A stretch of 64,000 bases of DNA. It comes from Streptomyces zhaozhouensis (GTDB taxonomy: Bacteria; Actinomycetota; Actinomycetes; Streptomycetales; Streptomycetaceae). Made by a program: the position numbers and the translations under genes. This document shows positions 41,691 to 50,083 of this stretch, piece by piece. The notes beneath the pieces are model-generated. The model was not told the DNA's origin, made no database searches, and worked only from the letters and a program-made list of their open reading frames with translations. The stretch covers positions 62,001 to 126,000 of the forward strand of contig NZ_OCNE01000007.1 of assembly GCF_900230195.1 (NCBI RefSeq). The letters run 5' to 3'. Every line of letters starts with the position of its first letter. Within the stretch, counting starts at the first letter, position 1.

Positions 41691-41815
41691 CCGTCGAGGA
41701 ACCCGATCCGGTGCACCACGGTCCACAGGTCGAACCAGTCCAGGAAGTAGTGCGCCAGGCCGCCCGCGCCCTGGGTCAGCAGCACGAAGCTGAGGAAACC
41801 GAGAATCTTCTGCAT
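41615..41815 (-). CDS. Small two-helix membrane protein
   Basis: 66 residues, with a first hydrophobic helix (about 4-22) and a second (about 44-62), joined by an aromatic loop HYFLDWFDLWTVVHRIGFLDG. It resembles a small conserved actinobacterial membrane protein of unknown function that I recognise only by pattern. The ATG at 41815 begins MQKILGF. Its 3' 76 bp overlap the end of nikE on the opposite strand. Confidence 0.72.
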   Translation of the reverse strand: MQKILGFLSFVLLTQGAGGLAHYFLDWFDLWTVVHRIGFLDGYEVFASVVLLVLGLLVGAVSDRFD

Positions 41816-41962
41816 GGCCGGCACGCTAGGCGGGCCACCCGTCGCGCCGCGTCGGCCGAAGGTCGCCGGCGGACGCGACCTTGGTCGCCCGCCGTCGACG
41901 AAGGTATCGACTCCGCGGGGGAGGGCACCGCGCCGGCGCCCCCGCGGGTACCTTCGGGAGCT

Positions 41963-43123
41963 GTGACGGCACAGGAACGGGGCACGCGCGGCGGCCGCGA
42001 GGAGGGGCGCCGGCAGCTGACGGTCGACCTGGCCATGATCGGGCTGGCCGCCGTCACCACCGTCCTGACCTCGGGCGTCCTGGCCGGCGAGACCCACGAG
42101 AACCCCGATGTCGTCGTCCTCGACCAGGTGGTCGCCGCCCTCGCCTGCGGCCTGCTGTGGTGGCGCCGCCGCCACCCGCTGGGCGTCGCCCTGGTCATCC
42201 AGGTGCTGGCGCTCCCGTCCCACGCCATGGCGGGCCCCATGCTGGCCTCCCTGTTCACCGTCGCCGTGCACTGCCGCACCCGCACCCTGGTGTGGCTGCT
42301 GGTGCTCAAGCTGCTGCTGATGCCGTTCAACGTCGCCCAGCGCCCCGAGTCCTCGCTCTCGGACACCGCCTCCGTCGCGATGATGCTGGTCGTGATGACC
42401 GCGGTGGTCTCCTGGGGGCTGTCGGTGCGCTACCGCAGGCGGCTGCGGGCGACCCTCTACGAGCAGGCGCAGCGCCGCACCAGGGAGGCGATCGCCCGGG
42501 AGATGCACGACGTGCTGGCGCACCGGCTGTCGCTGCTGAGCGTGCACGCCGGGGCGCTGGAGTTCCACCCCGACGCCCCCGCCGAGCAGGTCCGCGCGGC
42601 GGCGGCCGTCATCCGGTCCTCCGCGCACCAGGCGCTGGAGGAGTTGCGCGACGTCATCGGCGTGCTGCGTGAGACCCCCGAGGGCGCGGGCCCGCCCGGT
42701 GACGGGACGGAGCCGGCCGGCACGACCAGGCCGCAGCCGACGCTGGACGACCTGCCGCGCCTGGCCGACGAGTCGCGCGGCGCCGGCACCCCGGTCCGGC
42801 TCGACCGGCGCACCGCGCCCGGCCAGGACCCGCCGCCGGCCGTCGGGCGCACCGCCTACCGGGTGGTGCAGGAGGCGCTGACCAACGTCCGCAAGCACGC
42901 GCCGGGGGCCGAGGCGCTGGTCACCGTCGAGGGCGGCCCCGGCGAGGGGCTCACCGTCCGGGTCGGCAACCGGCTGGCCGCCGGGCCCGCCCTCCGGGTG
43001 CCGGGCGCCGGCGCGGGGCTGACCGGTCTGGAGGAGCGGGTGACGCTGGCCGGCGGCCGGCTGGAGCACGGCGGGGACCGGGATGGCTTCCGGCTCACCG
43101 CCTGGCTACCGTGGCCCCCATGA
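41963..43123 (+). CDS. Two-component sensor histidine kinase (HisKA_3 type)
   Basis: 386 residues. The N-terminal half has four to five membrane helices (about 20-160). The dimerisation/phospho-acceptor region EMHDVLAHRLSLLSVHAG (about 184-201) is of the NarL/DesK type, and the ATPase domain shows VVQEALTNVRKHAP and the G-box GLTGLEERV. The GTG at 41963 is chosen at the end of a non-coding stretch. It is translationally coupled (ATGA) to the response regulator. The stimulus is unknown; nothing in the neighbourhood identifies the target. Confidence 0.9.
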   Translation: MTAQERGTRGGREEGRRQLTVDLAMIGLAAVTTVLTSGVLAGETHENPDVVVLDQVVAALACGLLWWRRRHPLGVALVIQVLALPSHAMAGPMLASLFTVAVHCRTRTLVWLLVLKLLLMPFNVAQRPESSLSDTASVAMMLVVMTAVVSWGLSVRYRRRLRATLYEQAQRRTREAIAREMHDVLAHRLSLLSVHAGALEFHPDAPAEQVRAAAAVIRSSAHQALEELRDVIGVLRETPEGAGPPGDGTEPAGTTRPQPTLDDLPRLADESRGAGTPVRLDRRTAPGQDPPPAVGRTAYRVVQEALTNVRKHAPGAEALVTVEGGPGEGLTVRVGNRLAAGPALRVPGAGAGLTGLEERVTLAGGRLEHGGDRDGFRLTAWLPWPP

Positions 43124-43782
43124 CGATCAGTGTGCTGCTGGTGGACGACGATCCGCTGGTGCGCTCGGGGCTGCGCCTGATGCTGGGCGCGGCCGAGGAC
43201 ATCACGGTGGTCGGCGAGGCGGCCGACGGCTCCGAGGTGCCGGCGCTGGTGGCCGCGCACCGGCCGGACGTGGTGCTGATGGACGTCAGGATGCCGGGGC
43301 TTGACGGACTCGCCGCCACCGAGCGGCTGCGCCGTTCCGACGACGCGCCCGAGGTGATGATGCTGACGACCTTCCAGGCCGACGAACAGGTGCTGCGCGC
43401 CCTGCGCGCCGGCGCGGCCGGCTACGTGCTCAAGGACACCCCGCCCCGGGAGATCGTCGACGCCGTCCGCCGGGTCGCCGAGGGCGAGCCGGTGCTCTCC
43501 GCCGCCGTCACCCGCCGGCTGATCGCCCAGGTGGCCGGCTCGGGCCGGGAGCGCCGCGGGGCGCGGCGCCGGGTCGACGCCCTTCCCGAGCGCGAGCGCG
43601 CGGTGGCCCTGCTCGTCGGCCGGGGCAAATCCAACGCGGAGATCGCCGCGGCGCTCCACCTGTCGGTGCCGACCGTCAAGACCCATGTCTCGCGCCTGCT
43701 CACCAAGCTCGACCTCGCCAACCGCACCCAGATCGCGCTGCTGGTCCACGACGCCGGCCTGCTGGACGACGCGCGCGGCTGA
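43120..43782 (+). CDS. LuxR/NarL-family response regulator
   Basis: 220 residues: a receiver domain (about 1-120) with DDD acidic pocket, phospho-acceptor Asp in VVLMDVRMPGLDG (D54) and the conserved Lys in YVLKDTPPRE (about 107), then a NarL-type helix-turn-helix (about 150-215: LPERERAVALLVGRGKSN, HLSVPTVKTHVSRL). The ATG at 43120 overlaps the kinase stop as ATGA; a GTG at 43111 is rejected for that reason. Output regulator of the upstream kinase. Confidence 0.92.
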   Translation: MTISVLLVDDDPLVRSGLRLMLGAAEDITVVGEAADGSEVPALVAAHRPDVVLMDVRMPGLDGLAATERLRRSDDAPEVMMLTTFQADEQVLRALRAGAAGYVLKDTPPREIVDAVRRVAEGEPVLSAAVTRRLIAQVAGSGRERRGARRRVDALPERERAVALLVGRGKSNAEIAAALHLSVPTVKTHVSRLLTKLDLANRTQIALLVHDAGLLDDARG

Positions 43783-43872
43783 ACGCCCCCGCGCCCGCCG
43801 GCGGGTGAGGGTCCGGCGCGCGGTCCGTGACCGTTCCGCGCCCTCCGTTTCGCAGTCGTGACAGTGGCGATA

Positions 43873-43883
43873 TGCAAATTGCA
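43873..43883. promoter_or_regulatory. TGCAAATTGCA palindrome upstream of regulatory ATPase
   Basis: An 11-bp palindrome about 150 bp before the ATP-binding protein gene, followed by a GCAAG...ATTGC AT-rich stretch. A one-base variant (TGCAAATTACA, 62214-62224) stands before the other ATP-binding protein gene at 61719-62204, so a shared WhiJ-type XRE operator is possible. Confidence 0.35.
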
Positions 43884-44034
43884 AGTTACCTATTGCGGAC
43901 TGAACTTGGCAGTGCGACAGTGAGTAGGAAGCGTTTACCCCGGCGTGACCCGTGGCCGAACGCGGGGGGATCATCCCTTTACGTTCGCGTGTTGGCGGGT
44001 TCAGTGTGCGCATCTGTAGAGAAAGGCAGCGCTC

Positions 44035-44562
44035 ATGTCTCCCCTCACCGCCGCGGCCCCCGAGCGTTCGCCGCGATCCGCCGTCGCCGGTGAGGTCGGC
44101 TTCCGGCTCCCGGCAGGACTGAGAGCCGCCGGCCAGGCGCGCCGCCGGGTCCGGGTCACGCTCGCCTCCTGGGGCGTGCCGGAGGAGACCGCGCGCACCG
44201 TGGAGCTGGTCGTCTCCGAGCTCGTCGCCAACGCCGTGCGGCACACCGCGAGCGCCACCGTCGGCGCGCGGCTGTGGGACGACGGGGACGTGTTGGGCGT
44301 CGAGATCACCGACGAGCACGCCGGCGCCGAGGGGCCGCGCCGCCGCGCCGCCGCCGAGGAGGACGAGTGCGGACGGGGCCTGGCCCTCGTCGACGCCCTC
44401 ACCCTGCGCTGGGGCGTCGCCGCCGAGGGAACGGGCGCCGGCCAGCGTGTCTGGGCCGAACTGCCGCGGGCAGACTGGGAGATGGACGCGGCGACCGGCC
44501 GCGCCCCCCGACGTTCCGCCGCATCCGTCACCCCCGCCGCCCCCACCGAGCAGAGGTCCTGA
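44035..44562 (+). CDS. RsbW-like ATP-binding regulatory protein
   Basis: 175 residues of the HATPase_c_2 type: residues ~55-75 carry the N-box TVELVVSELVANAVRHT, and G-box residues appear in DECGRGLALVDALTLRWGV (about 117-135). Such proteins are anti-sigma factors or partners of WhiJ-like XRE/DUF397 systems in Streptomyces, acting on development. The C-terminal ~25 residues are a disordered tail. The next gene starts 9 bp later and is probably coupled. A TGCAAATTGCA palindrome lies in the upstream region. Confidence 0.85.
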   Translation: MSPLTAAAPERSPRSAVAGEVGFRLPAGLRAAGQARRRVRVTLASWGVPEETARTVELVVSELVANAVRHTASATVGARLWDDGDVLGVEITDEHAGAEGPRRRAAAEEDECGRGLALVDALTLRWGVAAEGTGAGQRVWAELPRADWEMDAATGRAPRRSAASVTPAAPTEQRS

Positions 44563-44571
44563 CGCCACCCC

Positions 44572-45000
44572 ATGGTTTCCCTCACCCAACCCGCCTCCCG
44601 CCCGCGTCATCTGCGGGCCCTGCGCAGCCGCCGCCCTGGCTGGCTGGAGAGCGACGTCGTCGAGATGCCCAGGGAGGACGGCCTGCGTGTGCTGGGCGCC
44701 CTGCCCCGGCCCGGCGCCATCTTCTCCGTGGGCCCCAGCTGGTGGTGGCCGGTGCCGACCGGCTCCCAGACCGGCATGTGCTGGCCGGCGCCCGCCCGTT
44801 ACCTCACCGACGTGCGGCTCGCCGTCGCGGCGCCGCCCGAGTGGGCCGGCGAGGGCCTGTGGGCGCCCCGGCTGATCCACTGGCCGCACCACGGCATCCC
44901 CTACAGCCAACCGCTGATCCTCTTCGTCTCCATGTGCCGCCTGGCCGGGGTCGACCCCGTCGCCACCACCAGCCCGGCCGGCGACCTCACGGCCAACTAG
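44572..45000 (+). CDS. Hypothetical protein downstream of ATP-binding protein
   Basis: 142 residues of unknown function, with a Trp-rich core (GPSWWWPVPTGSQTG, about 55-69) and a hydrophobic stretch QPLILFVSMCRLAGV near 115. No signal peptide. Its TAG stop at 44998-45000 is part of the CTAG at the left end of the MITE-like palindrome. Nine bases separate it from the ATP-binding protein gene, so the two are likely one operon. Confidence 0.7.
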   Translation: MVSLTQPASRPRHLRALRSRRPGWLESDVVEMPREDGLRVLGALPRPGAIFSVGPSWWWPVPTGSQTGMCWPAPARYLTDVRLAVAAPPEWAGEGLWAPRLIHWPHHGIPYSQPLILFVSMCRLAGVDPVATTSPAGDLTAN

Positions 45001-45166
45001 GCCGTCTCGTTTGGACCTTCGCGGGGGCGCGACGCCAGCTACGGCACCTCGCTGCGTTACCGAATCGCGCGAATACGACCAAGTATGAGCTGCGATCCGG
45101 CGCCTTGCGATGCACCGCATCTGACGCCGCGCCCTGATCCACGAAGATCCGAACGAGGCGACCTAG
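44997..45166. mobile_element. MITE-like imperfect palindrome inserted in CTAG
   Basis: About 170 bp, bounded by CTAG at 44997-45000 and 45163-45166. The two arms are inverted copies: the left starts GCCGTCTCGTTTGGACCTTC, the right (reverse complement) GTCGCCTCGTTCGGATCTTC, and similarity continues over most of each ~80-bp arm with one 4-base gap. CTAG at both ends fits a 4-bp target duplication of IS5-type elements. No transposase is encoded. Stops of both flanking convergent genes lie in the duplicated CTAG. Confidence 0.7.
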
Positions 45167-46128
45167 GCCCTGTCCGGGCGATCTTCTTCGGCCCGCGGAG
45201 AGGGACCCTGGCCGGCCAGCCGCGCCACCCACTCCGGCAGCGGTTCGGCCCGCGCCAGCCACGGGGCCGGCACCCCCGCCGTCCCGACCCGCGCCGCGAC
45301 CACCCCGCCCGTGATGGCGCAGGTGGTGTCGACGTCACCCAGCCCCTCGGCGGTGCACCACAGCGCCCCGACGAGGTCGTCGAGATGGCGCGCCGCCGAC
45401 CACAGCGCGAACGGCACCGTGTCGTCGGCCCGCATCCGCCGCCCGCTGCCGAGCACGGCGGCCGCCTCGGCCGGCCCGGTGTCCGACGGCAGCGCCGCCG
45501 CCCGTGCCACACCGTCCCGCACCCGACCCGGCGGCGTGCGGGCGGCCACCCCGCGCAGCAGCGCCGCCGGCTCGACCGGGGCGCGCGCCGTGACGGCCGA
45601 CGCCGCGGCGAGGGCCACCGCGACCGCGCCCGCCACCCCCTCCGGGTGGCGGTGCGTCACCTCGGCGGCGAGGGCCGCCCGGCGGGCGGCGACCGCCGGG
45701 TCGCGCGCGCACAGCGCGCCCAGCGGCGCGGCGCGCATCGCCCCGCCGTTGCCCAGGCTGCCCTCCCCGCCGAAGAGCGCCCGCGAGCCCGCCCGCCAGG
45801 CCGCCGGGTCGGCCGCCAGGCGGGGCAGCAGCTCGTGCATCCCCGCCGCGTAGCCACGTCCGTCGTCGGCCAGGTAGGTCCGGCCGAACTCTCCCGCCAC
45901 CGCGTCCTGCGCCACCTCGCCGTCCGGCCAGGCGGCGCGCAGCAGCGCCGCCGCCAACGCCGTGTCGTCCGTCCACGGCCACCGCGCCGCCTCCGGCACG
46001 CGCCGCGCCCGGATCAACGCGCGCGCGTCCCCGCCCGCGCGCAGCACCGGGAACCAGGTCTCGCCGAACGCGTCCCCCAGCGCCAGGCCGCGCAGGCTGT
46101 CCAGGGCCGCCGTCCTCGCCTCACGCAT
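45163..46128 (-). CDS. ADP-ribosylglycohydrolase family protein
   Basis: 321 residues. The dinuclear magnesium site motifs are visible: WTDDTALAAAL (about 50-60), RADDTVPFALW (about 233) and GDVDTTCAITGG (about 265). The N-terminal LRGLALGDAFGETWF is typical of the family. It removes ADP-ribose from proteins or nucleotides. The ATG at 46128 is used. The TAG stop lies within the right CTAG boundary of the MITE-like element. It is divergent from the luciferase-like gene by 82 bp. Confidence 0.88.
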   Translation of the reverse strand: MREARTAALDSLRGLALGDAFGETWFPVLRAGGDARALIRARRVPEAARWPWTDDTALAAALLRAAWPDGEVAQDAVAGEFGRTYLADDGRGYAAGMHELLPRLAADPAAWRAGSRALFGGEGSLGNGGAMRAAPLGALCARDPAVAARRAALAAEVTHRHPEGVAGAVAVALAAASAVTARAPVEPAALLRGVAARTPPGRVRDGVARAAALPSDTGPAEAAAVLGSGRRMRADDTVPFALWSAARHLDDLVGALWCTAEGLGDVDTTCAITGGVVAARVGTAGVPAPWLARAEPLPEWVARLAGQGPSPRAEEDRPDRA

Positions 46129-46210
46129 TCCCCCATCATCCGCCCCGCGCCGCCTTGCCGGCCAGCCGGCGGCGGGAATCCCGGAGGCGCGGCCGGCGTT
46201 CCCTCGGAAC

Positions 46211-47245
46211 ATGAGCACCCCGCCCGACCCCGTGCCGCCGCCCCCGGCCCTCGCCGCGACCCGCTGGTCCGTGCTGGACCGCGCCCTGGTGCGCGCGGGG
46301 CGCCCGCCGGCCGAGGCGCTGCGCGGCACGGTCGCCTTCGCGCGGGAGGTCGAACGGCTCGGCTACCACCGGTTCTGGGTCGCCGAGCACCACGCGGTGC
46401 CCGGCGTCGCCGGCGCCGCGCCCACCGTGCTCGCCGCCGCCGTGGCCTCGGCCACCTCCCGCATCCGGGTCGGCACCGGCGGGGTGATGCTACCCAACCA
46501 CCCGCCGCTGGTCGTCGCCGAGCAGTTCGGGGTGCTCGCCTCCCTCTTCCCCGACCGGGTCGACATGGGGCTCGGCCGGTCCGTCGGCTTCACCGGCGCG
46601 GTGCGGCGCGCGCTGGGCACCGAACGCGAGGCCATGGACGACTTCGCCGCCCAACTCGGCGAGCTGCTCAGCTACTTCGACGGCACCGGTCCGGTGCGCG
46701 CGGTGCCCGCGCGGGGGCTCGACGTGCCCGCGTTCGTGCTGGCCGGCCGCACCGGCGCCGACACGGCGGCCGACCTCGGCCTTCCGCTGGTGCTCGCCTC
46801 CTCCGCCGACCGGGAACGCACCCGGCAGACCGCGGCCCGCTACCGGGAACGCTTCACGCCCCGCGCCGCCGGCGGCCGCCCCCGGCTGCTGCTCGCCGTC
46901 AACGTGGCCGTCGCCGCGACCGAGGAGGAAGCCCGCCGCCGCCAGCTCCCCGAGGCCTGGGCCGTGGTCCACTCCCGCACCCGCGGCGACTTCCCCCCGC
47001 TGCCGCCGCCGCCGGAGGTCGCGGGGCGCCGGCTGACCGAGCGGGAGGAGCGCTACCTGGGCGAGGCGCTGGCCGGGCAGGTCAGCGGCACCGAGGCGAC
47101 CGTCGCGGCCCGGCTGGCCGACCTCGTCGCCGCGACCGGCGCCGAGGAGGTCATGGTCACCTTCGCCACCCACGACCCCTCCGAACAGCTCGACTCCTAC
47201 CGCCGGTTGGCCCGCGCCGTCGGCGTGGGCGGCGCCGCGGCGTAG
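46211..47245 (+). CDS. LLM-class flavin-dependent oxidoreductase
   Basis: 344 residues of the bacterial luciferase-like fold: ERLGYHRFWVAEHHAVPGVA (about 43-62), IRVGTGGVMLPNHPPLVVAEQF in two parts (about 86-108) and DRVDMGLGRSVG. It is of the alkanal-monooxygenase-like group with an FMN or F420 cofactor. Unlike the fragment at 20079-20621, it is complete. The gene faces away from the ADP-ribosylglycohydrolase and is convergent with the carboxyltransferase gene. The substrate is unknown. Confidence 0.87.
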   Translation: MSTPPDPVPPPPALAATRWSVLDRALVRAGRPPAEALRGTVAFAREVERLGYHRFWVAEHHAVPGVAGAAPTVLAAAVASATSRIRVGTGGVMLPNHPPLVVAEQFGVLASLFPDRVDMGLGRSVGFTGAVRRALGTEREAMDDFAAQLGELLSYFDGTGPVRAVPARGLDVPAFVLAGRTGADTAADLGLPLVLASSADRERTRQTAARYRERFTPRAAGGRPRLLLAVNVAVAATEEEARRRQLPEAWAVVHSRTRGDFPPLPPPPEVAGRRLTEREERYLGEALAGQVSGTEATVAARLADLVAATGAEEVMVTFATHDPSEQLDSYRRLARAVGVGGAAA

Positions 47246-47255
47246 CGCCGCGCGG

Positions 47256-48578
47256 TCAGCCGACGACGCCCCGGGCCAGCCCCATCGCGACCAGGTCCTG
47301 CGGGCGCAGCCGCAACAGGTCGGCGACCTCCGCCACCACGGCCGGGTCGGACGCGTCGCGCTTGAGCACGGCCGCCGCCGGCTCGGGCGCCAGCACCGAG
47401 TAGTAGCTCTCCGGCGCCACCCAGGTCCGCTCCGGCGCGGTCAGCGCCACCGCGCCCCCCGAGCCGCCCTCGCCGACCAGTAGCGTCGTGACGGGCACCC
47501 GGCACCCCGCCAGCGCGGTGATCGTCTCGGCGATCGCCGCGCCGACGCCGTCCCGTTCCGCCGCCTCGTCGTTGGCCGCGCCCGGGGTGTCGACCAGGGT
47601 GAGCACCGGGACGGACAGCCGGTCGGCGAGGCGGATCAGCCGCGTCGCCGACCGGAACCCCGCCGGGGTGGTGCGCGTGCCGAGCTGGGCGACGTAGCCG
47701 GCGCCGCGCCCGCCGCTCTCCCCGAAGCCGACCAGCAGCCCGGGATCGACGCAGGCCAGCGGCGCCAACCGGTCGAAGGCGGCGGCCAGATAGGCCCGCG
47801 CGCCCGGCCGGTCCGCCGCCCTGGCCCTGGCCACCGCCTCCCAGCCGGTGCGCGGGGGATCGGCCCCGCGCGGCGGCGGGGGCGGGGGGACCGGCCCCCG
47901 GAGCGGCCGGGTCAGCAGCGCCAGCCACCCGGCGACCGCCCCCGGCAGCTCCTCGGCGGGCACCAGCGCGTCGACCTGGCCGGCGGCGGCCTGGGCCTCG
48001 GCGGTGTAGGCGGCCGGGTCGGCGCCCGGCGGCCGCACCCGGGCGCCGGAGAAGCCCACCTGCACCCCGGGCAGCGCGAGCCGCACGTCCGCGCCCGCGC
48101 CCAGGGTCGCCCAGGCACCGCCGGTCACCGGTCCGGCCAGCACCGCCAGATGCGGCAGCCCGGCGTCCCGCAGCCGCACCATCTCGCGCGCGATCACCTG
48201 GAGTTGGGTCAGCGCGTGCATCCCCTCCTGGACCCGGGTCCCGCCCGAGGCCAGCAGCGAGACCACCGGCAGCCCCAGGTCGCGCGCGGTGCGCAGCGCG
48301 GCGCCGATCCGTTCCCCCGCCGCCCGGCCGATGGAGCCGCCCAGATAGCCGAACTCGAACGCCAGCACCACCGCCTCGCTCCCGCCGACCCGCCCGACCC
48401 GCGCCAGCACCGACTCGGGGGCGCCGGAACGCTCCGCCGCCCGCCGCCTGCTCGCGGCGTGGCCGGGCCAGTCGAGCGGCCCGTCCGCCGGCCCGACGCC
48501 GTCCCTGGCCGGCAGCGGCGCCGCGCCCGGCGCCAGCAGCTCGAGCAACTCCCGCGCGGGGCGGGCCGCCTGGCTCAC
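47256..48578 (-). CDS. Fused alpha/beta acyl-CoA carboxyltransferase (malonate-linked)
   Basis: 440 residues with two crotonase-fold carboxyltransferase halves: a beta-like half (about 40-230, VVSLLASGGTRVQEG and GGAWATLGAGADV) and an alpha-like half (about 240-440, VPVLTLVDTPGAANDEAAE and VGEGGSGGAVAL). The zinc ribbon of bacterial AccD is absent. The GTG at 48578 overlaps the matB stop as GTGA, so it is coupled to malonyl-CoA synthetase. It could act on malonyl-CoA, like the MdcD/MdcE malonate decarboxylase pair, or serve as the carboxyltransferase of an acyl-CoA carboxylase. Biotin carboxylase partners are not nearby. Confidence 0.78.
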   Translation of the reverse strand: MSQAARPARELLELLAPGAAPLPARDGVGPADGPLDWPGHAASRRRAAERSGAPESVLARVGRVGGSEAVVLAFEFGYLGGSIGRAAGERIGAALRTARDLGLPVVSLLASGGTRVQEGMHALTQLQVIAREMVRLRDAGLPHLAVLAGPVTGGAWATLGAGADVRLALPGVQVGFSGARVRPPGADPAAYTAEAQAAAGQVDALVPAEELPGAVAGWLALLTRPLRGPVPPPPPPRGADPPRTGWEAVARARAADRPGARAYLAAAFDRLAPLACVDPGLLVGFGESGGRGAGYVAQLGTRTTPAGFRSATRLIRLADRLSVPVLTLVDTPGAANDEAAERDGVGAAIAETITALAGCRVPVTTLLVGEGGSGGAVALTAPERTWVAPESYYSVLAPEPAAAVLKRDASDPAVVAEVADLLRLRPQDLVAMGLARGVVG

Positions 48579-50023
48579 GCCAGCTCCCGCTTGAGCACCT
48601 TGCCCAGCTCGTTGCGCGGCAGCGCCGCCAGGAACCGCACCTCGCGCGGCCGCTTGTGCGCCGCCAGCTGACCGACCACGTGCTCGCTCAACTCCTCCAG
48701 CGTCGGCGGGTGCGCGGCGTCCCGGGGCACCACCCAGGCCACCACCCGTTCCCCCAGGTCGGCGTCGGGCCCGGCCGTCACCGCCGCCTCGGCCACCTCC
48801 GGGTGCGCCAGCAGCACGTTCTCGATCTCGCCCGCGCCGATCTTGTAGCCGCCGCTCTTGATCAGGTCGGTCGAACGGCGCCCCACGATCCGGTAGCCGC
48901 CCGTCGAGTCCCGCGTCGCGACGTCCCCGGTGCGGAACCAGCCCTCCGCGTCGAACGCCCCGGCCGTCGCCTCCGGCTGGTTGAGGTAGCCGCTGAAGAG
49001 GTTCGGGCCGCGCACCTGGATCTCGCCGACCGTCTCGGCGTCCCCCACGTCCAGCGGGCGCCCCGCCTCGTCCACCAACCGCACCTCGACGCCCGGCAGC
49101 GCCACCCCGACCGTGCCGGTCGCCGGCGGGCCGTCCGCGCGGACGCTGGTGTTCATCAGCGTCTCCGTCATGCCGTAACGCTCCACCACCCGGCGCCCCG
49201 TCGTCCGCCAGATCCGCTCGTGGTCGGTCAGCGGCAGCGGCGCCGAGCCGGAGACCAGCAGCCGCGCCCCGGCCAGCGCCTCGGCGAGCGCGGCGTCGCC
49301 CTCCGCCGCCCCGGCCAGCCGGTGGTACATCGTCGGCACCCCGAAGAGCACCGTGCCGCCCGAGGTCAGCGCGGCACGCACCCCGTCCGGCGAGAAGCGG
49401 CCCAGATGGCGCACCGTCCCGCCACGCCGCAGCGGGCCCAGCACGCCCAGCACCAGCCCGTGCACGTGGAAGAGCGGCAGCCCGTGCACCACCACGTCCG
49501 CCTCCGTCCACGCCCAGGCGTCGGCGAGCGCGTCGAGCGTGGTCGCCACGGCCCGGCGGGAGAGCAGCACGCCCTTCGGCGGCCCCGTGGTGCCCGAGGT
49601 GTAGACGACCAGCGCCGGCTGCTCGGGGTCGACGGCGGGCGCGGCGGGCGGTTCCCGGTCGCCTCCCGGCGCCTCGGCGGTCACCGTGACCACCGGCAAC
49701 CCGTCGAGCGCCGGCGGGAGTTCGGCACCCGGCTCGGCCAGCACCAGCGAGGGCTCGCTGTCGCCGACCACGTGGGCCAGCTCCCGCGCCCCGCCGCGCG
49801 GGTTCAGCGGGACCACCGGGACGCCGGCCAGCAGCGCGGCGACGACCCCGACGGCCGTGCCGGGCGTCGGGGTCGCCCACACCGCGACCCGGGACTGGTC
49901 GCGCAGCGTCTCGGCGAGCGTGAGCGCCGCGGAACGCAGCGCCGGGTAGTCGAGTATCTGGTCACCGAAGTGCAGCGCGGGCTTGGCCGGAGGGTCGTCC
50001 AAGGCCGGGAACAGGCAACTCAT
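48575..50023 (-). CDS. matB: Malonyl-CoA synthetase (MatB)
   Basis: 482 residues of the ANL superfamily. The phosphate loop is VVYTSGTTGPPKGVLL (about 139-154), A5 is RYGMTETLMNTSVRADG (about 283), then FRTGDVA and IVGRRSTDLIKSGGYKIG, and the catalytic A10 Lys is in LPRNELGKVLKREL near the end. The whole sequence, including the start MSCLFPALDDPP, closely follows the S. coelicolor MatB I know. It makes malonyl-CoA or methylmalonyl-CoA from free acids, supplying polyketide and fatty acid synthesis. Coupled with the carboxyltransferase. Confidence 0.88.
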   Translation of the reverse strand: MSCLFPALDDPPAKPALHFGDQILDYPALRSAALTLAETLRDQSRVAVWATPTPGTAVGVVAALLAGVPVVPLNPRGGARELAHVVGDSEPSLVLAEPGAELPPALDGLPVVTVTAEAPGGDREPPAAPAVDPEQPALVVYTSGTTGPPKGVLLSRRAVATTLDALADAWAWTEADVVVHGLPLFHVHGLVLGVLGPLRRGGTVRHLGRFSPDGVRAALTSGGTVLFGVPTMYHRLAGAAEGDAALAEALAGARLLVSGSAPLPLTDHERIWRTTGRRVVERYGMTETLMNTSVRADGPPATGTVGVALPGVEVRLVDEAGRPLDVGDAETVGEIQVRGPNLFSGYLNQPEATAGAFDAEGWFRTGDVATRDSTGGYRIVGRRSTDLIKSGGYKIGAGEIENVLLAHPEVAEAAVTAGPDADLGERVVAWVVPRDAAHPPTLEELSEHVVGQLAAHKRPREVRFLAALPRNELGKVLKRELA

Positions 50024-50083
50024 CCGCTCATGCTAAGCGCGGCGCGGCCTCCCGAGGAGGCCGACCTGAGGTCGTGGCGGGGG

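Noticed and set aside
43873..43900. TTGCAA...TTGC as a second Nur box
   Set aside because: Spacing between the TTGC half-sites is 8 nt rather than 5 and the right half is incomplete; no nickel gene follows.
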